Part shown: in pieces, positions 26,020 through 34,787 of the stretch
Layout of the letters: the number at the start of each line of letters is the position of its first letter
Numbering within the stretch: the stretch's first letter is position 1
Assembly (NCBI RefSeq): GCF_004519315.1
Contig: NZ_SOZE01000014.1
Span: 85,950 to 149,949 of the forward strand
Direction: 5' to 3'
DNA length: 64,000 bases
Origin: Mucilaginibacter psychrotolerans
Lineage (GTDB): Bacteria > Bacteroidota > Bacteroidia > Sphingobacteriales > Sphingobacteriaceae
Notes under the pieces: generated by a model
The model's database searches: none
Told to the model about the DNA's origin: nothing
Seen by the model: the letters and a program-made list of their open reading frames with translations, nothing else
Program-made: the position numbers and the translations under genes

Positions 26020-26763
26020 TTAACTATTCGCCGCAGCAATAATGCTTTTCACCACTTCTACACCGGTCATATCCAGTCCATACTCGTCTTTCATGCCATT
26101 ACTTAGCAGGATATGGTCGTTATGGTATTCCATTTTGCCGGGCACGTGGATACGGGCGGACGAATGTACCTCGGTAACGCTGGTAAAATGCACCAGATCG
26201 GCAACGTTATTTGGGTTAACGCCGCTTCCGGCCATAATGGCTATGCGGCCCGCAGCTTTCTCTACCAAGTGGTTGAGCGTGCTTGCGCCCTCCATGGCCG
26301 TACTTTTGCCTCCCGAGGTGAGGATACGATCGCAGCCTAATTCTATAATATCTTCCAGAGACTGATACAAGTCGGCACACATATCGAAAGCCCGATGGAA
26401 CGTTACGGCCAGCCCGAATTGCTTTGCCATGCGCACCAACTCCAGGCAACGGGGTTTATCTATGGTACCATCCGCGTTCAGGATGCCTATCACAATGCCG
26501 TCGGCTCCCGCTTCTATGCAATTGCGCACATCGGCTTTAATCACCTCGTATTCCAGTTCGGAGTACAAAAAATCTCCGCTTCGTGGGCGTATCAGCACAA
26601 AAAGTTGGATATGTAAAAGTTTGCGGGCTAGTAGCAACTGCCCGTAAGACGGGGTAGTGCCGCCCTCGGCAAGGTTCTCGCAAAGCTCCACCCGTACCGC
26701 ACCGCCTTCCTGGGCCGCTAATGCTGATGTGACCGAATTGGAGCAAACTTCAAGTGTTACCAT
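26020..26763 (-). CDS. cutC: CutC family protein
   Basis: The 247-residue TIM-barrel protein has the CutC signatures LEVCSNSVTSALAAQEGGA at the start, RVELCENLAEGGTTPS, VLIRPRSGDFLYSELE, GADGIVIGILNADG and LTSGGKSTA. CutC was named for copper tolerance in E. coli, but that role is disputed and the enzymatic activity is not established. It starts at ATG 26763. It is followed by repeat B and preceded by a palindromic spacer, so it is probably a single-gene unit. Confidence 0.93.
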   Translation of the reverse strand: MVTLEVCSNSVTSALAAQEGGAVRVELCENLAEGGTTPSYGQLLLARKLLHIQLFVLIRPRSGDFLYSELEYEVIKADVRNCIEAGADGIVIGILNADGTIDKPRCLELVRMAKQFGLAVTFHRAFDMCADLYQSLEDIIELGCDRILTSGGKSTAMEGASTLNHLVEKAAGRIAIMAGSGVNPNNVADLVHFTSVTEVHSSARIHVPGKMEYHNDHILLSNGMKDEYGLDMTGVEVVKSIIAAANS

Positions 26764-26791
26764 GTCTGTAGAAATTTAGTTTAGGATATTT

Positions 26792-26869
26792 AAGTCCATC
26801 GTCTATAGTCGATAGACCATGGCAAAACACAGTTTTTTCCATGGAATATGGTCAATGGACTATGGACTT
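26792..26869. repeat. Imperfect palindrome after the glycosylasparaginase gene
   Basis: AAGTCCAT (26792-26799) pairs with ATGGACTT (26862-26869). Inner CCATGG words at 26817 and 26839, with A and T runs between, extend the hairpin. It overlaps the asparaginase stop and likely serves as its terminator on the minus strand, or is a dispersed palindromic element. Confidence 0.6.
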
Positions 26870-27903
26870 TATTTCTTATCGTCCTTATAAAAACTTTTGC
26901 CGGGGATAAGCAGGTCTTGTTTATCGGCGTTGCATACGGCGAAAGAGAAACCCTCTTGTATAGCATATGCGCCGTATTCACCTTTTTTGTTGATGGCCAA
27001 AAAGCCCACTTGTATTTTCTTTGCAGTCTCTGGTTTTTTGCGGATAATACGGTTAACTGCCTCTTTACAGGCGTCCTCTGGCGAAAGGCCCTGGCGCATG
27101 AGCTCTACCACCAAAAAGCTACCTACGTTGCGTATCACTTCCTCGCCAACGCCGGTTGATGTGGCACCGCCCACCTCGTTATCTACATATAAGCCCGCGC
27201 CTATGATGGGGCTGTCGCCTACGCGGCCATGCAGTTTAAAGGCCATGCCACTGGTGGTGCAGGCACCACTGATGTTACCCTTGGCATCCAAAGCCAGCAT
27301 ACCTATAGTATCGTGGTTGTATTTGCCGCCGGGCCGGTGCTGGTCGTTCTCTATATTCATTTTTGGCGAATATTCAGCTTTTACCAGCCATTTCTTCCAT
27401 TCCTTTTCCGACTCCGCGGTGAGCAATTTCTCTCGTTTAAAGCCCTGCTCTACGGCAAACTGGCTTGCGCCATCGCCAACCAGCATCACGTGCGGGGTTT
27501 TTTCCATCACCAGGCGTGCTACCGAGATAGGGTGTGCAATGTCTTCCATCGCGGCTACCGAGCCACAGTTGCCAAACTCGTCCATTATGCAGGCATCCAG
27601 GGTAACATGCCCGTCTCGGTCGGGATAGCCGGCGCGGCCAACAGTGTGATTCTTCATGTCGGCCTCGGGTATTTTCACGCCGGCCTCTACAGCATCAAGC
27701 GCACGACCGCCCGCCGCAAGGGTTTTCCAGGCTTCTTTGTTAGCAGCAATCCCAAAATCCCAGGTAGAAATTACAATGGGGAAGCCACCGGCTGCGGCTT
27801 CGCTTACCTTATTGGTTGCTGGCGTTGCTAAACTGTATTGAGATAATGCTGCTAATGAAGCGCTTGCGGCGGTTGCTTTAAGGAATTTACGGCGATCAAT
27901 CAT
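26869..27903 (-). CDS. N4-(beta-N-acetylglucosaminyl)-L-asparaginase (Ntn hydrolase)
   Basis: The 344-residue protein has a Tat-like signal (MIDRRKFLKATAASASLAAL). The autoprocessing site is NHDTIGM with nucleophile T199, followed by GNISGACTTSGMAFKLHGRVGDSPIIG, which contributes substrate-binding residues in glycosylasparaginases. These enzymes cut the GlcNAc-Asn bond of N-glycans after self-cleavage into two chains. The predicted location is periplasmic, suggesting use of host or environmental glycopeptides (inference). It starts at ATG 27903. Confidence 0.93.
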   Translation of the reverse strand: MIDRRKFLKATAASASLAALSQYSLATPATNKVSEAAAGGFPIVISTWDFGIAANKEAWKTLAAGGRALDAVEAGVKIPEADMKNHTVGRAGYPDRDGHVTLDACIMDEFGNCGSVAAMEDIAHPISVARLVMEKTPHVMLVGDGASQFAVEQGFKREKLLTAESEKEWKKWLVKAEYSPKMNIENDQHRPGGKYNHDTIGMLALDAKGNISGACTTSGMAFKLHGRVGDSPIIGAGLYVDNEVGGATSTGVGEEVIRNVGSFLVVELMRQGLSPEDACKEAVNRIIRKKPETAKKIQVGFLAINKKGEYGAYAIQEGFSFAVCNADKQDLLIPGKSFYKDDKK

Positions 27904-28299
27904 ACGGCTAATATATAATAATCAGGAAAAAATACCTGCTTTTGTATCGGTTTTGATACAGAAGTCAGGTTTATGTCACTGCCTTTTGAGGCTTGGGGTT
28001 CAAAGCCTAACCTAAAAGTCGGGAAAGCAAACCGCCAAAAGTGTTAATTAAGTGTTCACGCGGCGCAGTGTGAACACCGTGAACACTGTTAATGTGTTCC
28101 TAATCAGTTGTTTGAAAATTTCAAAATGGTGTCAAAATGGTGTCACCATCAGTGTTGTTGCTGAGTGTTATATTTGCGCAAAAAACCATTGCATCCAATA
28201 TCACTTTCTGTCCATGGGGAATAAGGTTTTTAATACGATATCTTTAGCTTAAGCTTCCGGTCTTCAATTTTCAGTCTTTTAAACATCTAACTTTTCAAC
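27904..28299. repeat. Intergenic region with clustered GTGTTCAC inverted motifs
   Basis: This 396-base gap has no credible gene. GTGTTCAC at 28052-28059 is complementary to GTGAACAC at 28070-28077 and again at 28079-28086, with related GTGTT words at 28041, 28094, 28152 and 28165 and a repeated AAATGGTGTCA near 28125-28145. The region could be regulatory or a decayed repeat cluster. Confidence 0.5.
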
Positions 28300-28536
28300 T
28301 TACTCCTCCAATTCATTATCCTCCGCCAGTATCTCGCGGGCACGTTCCAGATCGCGCTCAAATATCTTTATCTTGATGCCACCTATCGCCTGGTTGTAAA
28401 AAGGCTGCGCGCCGATGGTGTTTTCGTCGGCAATAAAACAGGAGATGCCGCTGTCTTCCAGCCGTGTTTGGATAATGTGTGCCAGCATGGGGTCGTAATA
28501 GCTCTCGAAAGTGATGATTTTATCGTTGTCGCTCAT
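28300..28536 (-). CDS. DUF2007 small protein
   Basis: The 78-residue protein begins MSDNDKIITFESYYDPMLAH, and the helix-strand pattern with GISCFIADENTIG and GGIKIKIFERDLERAREIL matches the DUF2007 family (sometimes called putative signal-transducing protein; GlnB-like small fold). No enzyme residues are evident. It starts at ATG 28536 and is divergent from the WYL regulator with only 53 bases between starts, so promoters are shared or overlapping. Confidence 0.85.
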   Translation of the reverse strand: MSDNDKIITFESYYDPMLAHIIQTRLEDSGISCFIADENTIGAQPFYNQAIGGIKIKIFERDLERAREILAEDNELEE

Positions 28537-28589
28537 AATTATTAAACTCTGTTTGGCGCAAATTAGTTTAATTTAGTTTATTTTGAGGT

Positions 28590-29531
28590 ATGAACCGTAT
28601 CGACCGTATCTCCGCAATACTCATCCAACTGCAATCGCGCAGGGTGGTAAAGGCCAGCGATATTGCGGAGCGATTCGGCATCAGTCTGCGTACGGTTTAC
28701 CGTGATGTGCGCTCGCTGGAAGAAGCAGGTATCCCGGTTATCGGCGAGGCAGGAGTGGGCTATTCCCTTGTAGATGGTTATCGACTGCCACCCATTATGT
28801 TTACCCGCGAAGAAGCCACGGCGTTTCTGACGGCCGAAAAATTTGTGGAGAAGATGACCGATGCTTCTACTGCCGCGCAGCATAAATCGGCTATGTATAA
28901 GGTGCGTGCTATATTGAAAACAGCCGAAAAGGACCTGTTGGAAAGCATGGACGACAGTATAGAAGTACTTAAAAGTCAAACCCAACGGCGCATCAATAAT
29001 AACGATCATTTGCAGCCCATCCTCAACGCTATCGCGCATAAAAAAGTGCTTTGTATAAATTACATGGCGGGTTATAGCCAGGAAAAAACCAAGCGCGACA
29101 TTGAACCCGTTGGCGTATTTTATTTGGACAGCTACTGGCACATGATAGCTTATTGCCGGATGCGACGGGACTACCGTGATTTTCGTACCGACCGTATTCG
29201 TTCCCTTGTCGAAACCGGGCACACCTTTGAAGGCAAGCACCCTACATTAAAAGCCTATATCGCTCAAACCGCTTACGAGCATAAACTCGAAACGATTGTA
29301 ATCAGGGTGGATAATGCTATTGTACGGTTTATTTCCGACCAGAAATATTACAACGGTTTTGTTTCTGAAGTGCAGTTACCAACCCAGTTAGAAATGACTT
29401 TCCTGACGATGTCGGTAGAAGGATTCGTGCGGTGGTTTATGATGTATGGTGACCAGGCCGAAATCGTAAGTCCCGAGTTTGTGAAGGCCAGGGTAAACGC
29501 TTTAGCGAGTGCTATCTCAACCAGGAATTAA
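28590..29531 (+). CDS. WYL-domain HTH transcriptional regulator (YafY type)
   Basis: In this 313-residue protein an N-terminal HTH (DIAERFGISLRTVYRDVRSLEEAGIPV, residues about 23-49) is followed by a WYL domain around 140-220 (LCINYMAGYSQEKTKRDIEPVGVFY and YWHMIAYCRMRRDYRDFRTDRI) and a C-terminal extension. WYL regulators bind small ligands or nucleic acid and often control stress or defence genes. The only close neighbour is the divergent DUF2007 gene, so the target is unknown. It starts at ATG 28590. Confidence 0.92.
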   Translation: MNRIDRISAILIQLQSRRVVKASDIAERFGISLRTVYRDVRSLEEAGIPVIGEAGVGYSLVDGYRLPPIMFTREEATAFLTAEKFVEKMTDASTAAQHKSAMYKVRAILKTAEKDLLESMDDSIEVLKSQTQRRINNNDHLQPILNAIAHKKVLCINYMAGYSQEKTKRDIEPVGVFYLDSYWHMIAYCRMRRDYRDFRTDRIRSLVETGHTFEGKHPTLKAYIAQTAYEHKLETIVIRVDNAIVRFISDQKYYNGFVSEVQLPTQLEMTFLTMSVEGFVRWFMMYGDQAEIVSPEFVKARVNALASAISTRN

Positions 29532-29779
29532 GACCTTTTTAAGCTGCTAACGGGGTTAAGAAACTCATTTTGCAAGCACCATCTTACAATCAAAACTTTG
29601 CCGAAGCTGGCGGTATTGGGCAAAAAAAGTGCCTTTTTATATCAAAATGAAAGTTTTTTTAGGTTTGTGTGAAGTAACAGTTTTTTTACACTTTGCGATT
29701 GATTAATTTTAAGTGGAAAATGTTTTGGTTTTCGCTACATTTGGAAAACGACCCTGATCGTAAAACCAACTTTAAACTA

Positions 29780-32098
29780 ATGTTCCCAAGATTGAACCAC
29801 GCGTGGCTTTTGATAGCCGGTTGCATTTTATGTGCTTTGCAAGCCTGCAATTCAGCAGGACAAGTGGATGAAGAGCAGGTGCCTGATACTATCAGTTATA
29901 ATTTTAACATCCGCCCTATACTTTCTGATAAGTGTTTTAAATGCCATGGCCCGGATGCCGGACATCGCGAAGCTGATTTGCGGCTGGATATTCCGGAGAT
30001 GGCTTTTGCTGCGCTTAAAGATAATCCCACTGCGCATGCGTTGGTTCCTGGTGATCCTTCATTATCTGAAGTTTACCGCCGAATCACTACCAAGGATACG
30101 GCTGAACAAATGCCGCCTGCATCCTCCAACTTAAAGAAACTGACACCTTTTGAAACAGACCTGATAAAAGCCTGGATAAAACAGGGCGCCAAATATGAAA
30201 AGCACTGGGCATTTGTTGCTCCGCGTTTGCATGCTGTACCAGAAGTTAAAAACACTGCATGGGTGAAAAACCCGATTGACAATTTTGTGCTGCAAAAAAT
30301 GGAGCAAAAGGGCTTTGAGCCCAATGCCGAAGCGGATAAAGAACGCCTGCTAAAAAGGCTTTCGCTTGATTTGACAGGATTGCCGCCTACCCTAAAAATG
30401 ATGGATGATTTTTTGGCAGACAAAAGCCCCGATGCTTACCAAAAAATGGTTGATCGCTTGATGGCTGCCCCGCAGTATGGCGAAAAGATGGCTTTGCATT
30501 GGCTGGACGTTTCGCGTTATGCCGATTCTCACGGGTACCAGGATGATAACTATCGCAGTCAGTGGCCCTGGCGCGATTGGGTGATCCACGCATTTAACGA
30601 GAATTTGCCTTACGATAAATTTATCACCTGGCAGTTGGCGGGCGACCAAATGCCCAACGCAACCAAAGAGCAACTGCTGGCAACAGGCTTTAACCGCAAT
30701 CATAAAATTACCGAAGAGGGCGGCGTAATTGACGAAGAATACCGCGTAAGCTACGTAACCGACCGTACTAACACCTTTGGCAAGGCTTTGCTTGGCATAA
30801 CCCTGGAGTGCGCCCATTGCCACGATCATAAGTATGATCCATTTTCTCAGAAAGAATATTACCAGGTATTTGCGTTTTTTAATAGTGTGAAAGAGGCCGG
30901 GCTGCAATCCTCTGTAGGTGGGCCCGAAACTTATGCCAAGCGCCCCATGATGCAAATAAGCAACCAGGACGTAAAAGATGTGCTGAAGTTCATCAACAAG
31001 CAGGATACTGATAAACTGATCGTATCTGTAATGGCCGATAGCGAGTACGTGCGCAAAACCTTTGTACTTAATCGGGGCAACTATGATGCCCATGGCGAAG
31101 AAGTTACGATGGGCACGCCAAAAGCGATACTGCCATTTACCGCGAATTATCCAAAGAACAGGCTGGGCTTATCTGAATGGCTTTTCAATAAAAACAACCC
31201 GCTTACCGCAAGGGTATTTGTAAACCAGGTTTGGCAGGAGTTTTTTGGCAAGGGCATTTTAAAAAGCTCTGGCGATTTTGGTATGCAAGGTGATCTGCCG
31301 TCTCATCCTGAGTTATTGGATTGGCTTGCGGTAGACTTTATGAGCCACGGCTGGGATATGAAACGACTGGTGAAACAAGTGGTAATGTCGGCCACGTACC
31401 GGCAATCGGCAGTTGTTAGCCCGGACAAACTTAGAGCAGACCCTGATAATGTTTACCTCGCGCGCGGCCCGCGCAACCGTTTACCTGCCGAGTTTGTGCG
31501 CGATTTGGTGTTAGCAAGCAGTGGGTTGATAAATCCTAAAATAGGAGGCCCGAGCGTAAATCCCTATCAACCACCCGGCCTTTGGGAAAATGCCACATCG
31601 GGCAGGGGGCAATTAGCCACTTATAAGCAAGTACACGGCCCGGATTTGTACCGCAGAGGGATGTACACGCTCATTAAGCGTACGGTACCACCGGCATCGC
31701 TGGCGATATTTGATGCCAGCAACCGCGATCAGTGCGAGGTGAAGCGCCTGCGTACCAATACGCCACTACAGGCGCTGGTGATGCTGAACGACCCAACCGT
31801 GTTGGAAAGTGCAAGGGTATTGGCAGCAAAATTGTTGCAGGATAATAGTCAATCAAAGGATAAAATCATCAAGGCATTCCGGCTCATTATGTGTCGGCAT
31901 CCGCAGGATAAAGAATTGGCGATATTAACGGCGTACTACAATGAGGAACTAAAGAGCATGACCAAAGCCGATGCCGATAAACTATTGAAAGTGGGCGAGT
32001 ACCCTGTACCGGCCAATGTAGACAAGGTGAAACTGGCGGCAATGATGAAAGTGGTTGATGCAATGTATAATTTAGAAGAGGCGATAACAAAAACCTGA
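29780..32098 (+). CDS. PSCyt1-PSCyt2(DUF1549)-PSD1(DUF1553) lipoprotein
   Basis: ATG 29780 gives a 772-residue lipoprotein (LLIAGCILCALQAC). A heme-c motif CFKCHGPDAG is near residue 53, in the PSCyt1 domain. DUF1549 (PSCyt2) follows with WLDVSRYADSHGYQDDNYRS and the CxxCH-like motif CAHCHDHKYDPFSQ, and then DUF1553 with LFNKNNPLTARVFVNQVWQEFFG. The set is common in Planctomycetes and found in Bacteroidota, always beside a DUF1501 gene, as here (1-base gap). The role is unknown; periplasmic redox or sugar-related functions are proposed. The frame upstream to 29693 lacks a signal and is rejected. Confidence 0.9.
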   Translation: MFPRLNHAWLLIAGCILCALQACNSAGQVDEEQVPDTISYNFNIRPILSDKCFKCHGPDAGHREADLRLDIPEMAFAALKDNPTAHALVPGDPSLSEVYRRITTKDTAEQMPPASSNLKKLTPFETDLIKAWIKQGAKYEKHWAFVAPRLHAVPEVKNTAWVKNPIDNFVLQKMEQKGFEPNAEADKERLLKRLSLDLTGLPPTLKMMDDFLADKSPDAYQKMVDRLMAAPQYGEKMALHWLDVSRYADSHGYQDDNYRSQWPWRDWVIHAFNENLPYDKFITWQLAGDQMPNATKEQLLATGFNRNHKITEEGGVIDEEYRVSYVTDRTNTFGKALLGITLECAHCHDHKYDPFSQKEYYQVFAFFNSVKEAGLQSSVGGPETYAKRPMMQISNQDVKDVLKFINKQDTDKLIVSVMADSEYVRKTFVLNRGNYDAHGEEVTMGTPKAILPFTANYPKNRLGLSEWLFNKNNPLTARVFVNQVWQEFFGKGILKSSGDFGMQGDLPSHPELLDWLAVDFMSHGWDMKRLVKQVVMSATYRQSAVVSPDKLRADPDNVYLARGPRNRLPAEFVRDLVLASSGLINPKIGGPSVNPYQPPGLWENATSGRGQLATYKQVHGPDLYRRGMYTLIKRTVPPASLAIFDASNRDQCEVKRLRTNTPLQALVMLNDPTVLESARVLAAKLLQDNSQSKDKIIKAFRLIMCRHPQDKELAILTAYYNEELKSMTKADADKLLKVGEYPVPANVDKVKLAAMMKVVDAMYNLEEAITKT

Positions 32099-32099
32099 T

Positions 32100-33557
32100 A
32101 TGGAAAAAGACTTTTTAGAAAGCAGGCTAAATATCAACCGGCGTAGATTCCTTTCCAGGCTGAGCCTGGGTATTGGTAGTGCGGCCCTGGGTTCGTTGCT
32201 GATACCCGATCTGTTTAGCGGAAAGGGCGACGAGGCCGAGGCGGACTTTATTGCGGGCATCCCCAACTTTGCGCCAAAGGCAAAAAGGGTGATTTACCTG
32301 TTCCAGGATGGTGCGCCATCACAGTTGGAATCCTTCGATTACAAACCCAAATTGCGCCAGATGATGGGGCAGGAGCTGCCACCATCAGTACGGGGTAACC
32401 AAATATTAACCGGGATGACTGCAAAGCAGGCATCGTTCCCGCTGGTGGGTTCGTTTTACGATTTTAAACAATATGGAGAATCGCGCGCATGGATAAGTGA
32501 TCTGTTTCCGCATATCGGTAAGATAGCGGATGATATTTGCATCATACGCTCGATGAACACAGATGCCATAAACCACGACCCTGCGCTCACTTTCTTCCAA
32601 ACTGGTGCCCAGCAGGGTAACCGCCCAAGTATGGGATCCTGGGTGAGCTATGGGCTTGGCAGCGAGAATAAGAATCTGCCGGCCTTTACCGTACTGCTTT
32701 CTAAAGGAAAAGGCAACGGGCAGGGCGTTTACTCCAAACTTTGGAGCAATGGCTTTTTAGACTCTATCCACCAGGGGGTGCAGTTTAGCAGCGGTGAAGA
32801 TCCAATTCTTTACCTGAACGACCCGGAAGGTTTGAACCGACACGAACGCCGTAAAATGCTGGATAACTTGGCTGCATTGAACGATATTAACTATAAAGAA
32901 TTTGGCGACCCGGAGATAAATACCAAGATACAGCAATACGAAATGGCCTACCGCATGCAAACTGCGGTGCCGGAGATAATGGATGTATCGAAAGAATCGG
33001 ACGATATTGTAAAAATGTATGGTCCAGAGTGTTTGGTTCCCGGCACCTACGCGGCCAATTGTTTGCTGGCAAGAAAGCTGTCGGAAAACGGAGTTCGCTT
33101 TGTGCAGCTTTACCACCAGGGATGGGATCAGCACAATAATTTGCCGCAGGAAATGGCGGGGCAGGCCAAGGATGTTGACCAGGCATCGGCAGCATTGGTA
33201 ACCGACCTTAAACAAAGAGGCCTTCTGGACGAAACATTGGTAATTTGGGGCGGCGAGTTTGGGCGGACCAATTATAGCCAGGGCAAGCTGGATGTAGCCA
33301 ATTACGGTCGCGACCATCACCCGCGCTGTTTTAGCGTTTGGATGGCCGGCGGCGGCATTAAGCCGGGGATGGTTTACGGCGAATCGGACGAGTTTGGATA
33401 CAATATTATCAAAGACCCCGTACATGTGCACGATTTCCACGCGACCATCCTCAATCAATTAGGTATCGACCATAAGAAACTAACCTTTAAAAGCCAGGGA
33501 CGCCGCTACCGTTTAACGGATGTGGCGGGTAATGTGGTGAAGGGGATCATAACTTAA
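32100..33557 (+). CDS. DUF1501 family protein
   Basis: The 485-residue protein has a Tat-like N-terminus (NINRRRFLSRLSLGIGSAAL). Typical DUF1501 features are AKRVIYLFQDGAPSQLESFD (with the metal-type Asp), MNTDAINHDPAL, LYHQGWDQHNNL, WGGEFGRTNYSQG, GRDHHPRCFSVWMAGGGIKPG and VHVHDFHATIL. The fold is related to alkaline phosphatase/sulfatase-like enzymes. It begins 1 base after the preceding stop, so the two proteins are probably made together and act together in the periplasm. Confidence 0.93.
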   Translation: MEKDFLESRLNINRRRFLSRLSLGIGSAALGSLLIPDLFSGKGDEAEADFIAGIPNFAPKAKRVIYLFQDGAPSQLESFDYKPKLRQMMGQELPPSVRGNQILTGMTAKQASFPLVGSFYDFKQYGESRAWISDLFPHIGKIADDICIIRSMNTDAINHDPALTFFQTGAQQGNRPSMGSWVSYGLGSENKNLPAFTVLLSKGKGNGQGVYSKLWSNGFLDSIHQGVQFSSGEDPILYLNDPEGLNRHERRKMLDNLAALNDINYKEFGDPEINTKIQQYEMAYRMQTAVPEIMDVSKESDDIVKMYGPECLVPGTYAANCLLARKLSENGVRFVQLYHQGWDQHNNLPQEMAGQAKDVDQASAALVTDLKQRGLLDETLVIWGGEFGRTNYSQGKLDVANYGRDHHPRCFSVWMAGGGIKPGMVYGESDEFGYNIIKDPVHVHDFHATILNQLGIDHKKLTFKSQGRRYRLTDVAGNVVKGIIT

Positions 33558-33575
33558 GGGCTAACGCAACACAAC

Positions 33576-33677
33576 GCAATTGCGAGGAGGAACGACGAAG
33601 CAATCATAGGCTAGCAGAGCCGCTCTGTATATCTGCTTTTCTTGCCGATGGTTGCCGCGCTTCGCTCGCAATGACGC
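33576..33677. repeat. REP-like palindromic element (copy C)
   Basis: ATTGCGAGGAGGAACGACGAAGC at the left is roughly complementary to GCGCTTCGCTCGCAATGACG at the right, and the middle (AGCCGCTCTG, TTGCCGATGGTTGCCGC) resembles the tails of repeats A and B. It lies between the DUF1501 gene and the NHL gene, in a 179-base spacer. Confidence 0.65.
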
Positions 33678-33736
33678 GGTGGAACGTACATCGGTGAAAT
33701 AAAAAAAATCAGTGTAATTGGTCAAAACCAAATAAT

Positions 33737-34762
33737 ATGGAAAGAAAAGAATTTATCAAGCGTACTGTGGTACTGTCGGCAGGGCTTATCATCACTAAAA
33801 ACCTGTTCGCAAAAAATGATGGCCCGGTTTACGGTCACGGTAATATGCGCTACCGTTTAGATAAAGACTGGAGCAAAGCCGATTCGCAGAAGAACCCCGT
33901 GAATGATTGCCACGAAATGGTGCAGGATAGCAAGGGCCGTATTTTGCTGCTTACCAATGAAACAAAAAACAATATACTTATCTACAATAAATCGGGGAAG
34001 CTGTTGACTACATGGGGGCATGATTTTCCCGGTGCGCACGGGTTAACTTTGTTCAATGAGAACGGTTCCGAATTCCTTTTCATCACCGACACTGTAAAGC
34101 ACCAGGTTTATAAAACAACGCTCGATGGGAAGCTATTAATGACCATTGATGTGCCGATGGAAGCCGGCGTTTACAAAAAAGCAGAGGAGTTTATTCCCAC
34201 GGAAACCACTATTGACACCAACGGAGATATTTATATCGCCGACGGCTACGGTGCACAATACATCACCCATTACGATAAAGATGGCAAGCTGAAAGGCTTT
34301 TTCGGCGGCAAAGGCGAGGGAGACGAGCATTTGGATAATGCGCACGGTATAGTTATCGACAGACGTAAGGGCGCGCCCACTTTAATTGTGACCGATCGTA
34401 CCCGCAACTGTTTCAAACGCTTTAGTATGGATGGCAAATTGCAGGAGATCATCAAACTCCCCGGTGCCTGCGTATGCCGCCCCGTTATTAAAGGCAATCA
34501 CCTGTATGCCGCCGTGCTGCGCTCACCTGATTTGGGTAAGGAAAACTCCGGCTTTACCACTATACTTGATAAAAACAATAAAGTGGTATCTAACCTTGGC
34601 GGTACCGAACCGGTTTACATAGATGGTGTATTGCAACCCATGGCACAGGCCGAAAAAATATTTTTAAATCCACACGATGTATGTGTGGATAACGACGAGA
34701 ACCTGTACGTAGCGCAGTGGGCATCGGGCAAGGTTTATCCTTATAAATTTACACGCGTTTAA
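33737..34762 (+). CDS. NHL/6-bladed beta-propeller secreted protein
   Basis: The 341-residue protein has an N-terminal hydrophobic leader after ERKEFIKR (Tat-less; signal MERKEFIKRTVVLSAGLIIT). Repeats such as MVQDSKGRILLLTNETKNN, TTIDTNGDIYIADGYGAQ, IVIDRRKGAPTLIVTDRTRN and VCVDNDENLYVAQWASGKV are blades of an NHL-type propeller. The fold binds sugars, peptides or proteins; no catalytic residues can be assigned. It sits in line with the PSCyt/DUF1501 genes, after a 179-base gap, and 25 bases before the cytochrome-domain gene. Confidence 0.85.
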   Translation: MERKEFIKRTVVLSAGLIITKNLFAKNDGPVYGHGNMRYRLDKDWSKADSQKNPVNDCHEMVQDSKGRILLLTNETKNNILIYNKSGKLLTTWGHDFPGAHGLTLFNENGSEFLFITDTVKHQVYKTTLDGKLLMTIDVPMEAGVYKKAEEFIPTETTIDTNGDIYIADGYGAQYITHYDKDGKLKGFFGGKGEGDEHLDNAHGIVIDRRKGAPTLIVTDRTRNCFKRFSMDGKLQEIIKLPGACVCRPVIKGNHLYAAVLRSPDLGKENSGFTTILDKNNKVVSNLGGTEPVYIDGVLQPMAQAEKIFLNPHDVCVDNDENLYVAQWASGKVYPYKFTRV

Positions 34763-34787
34763 AACCTTGCAGCACCACTTTTGATAT

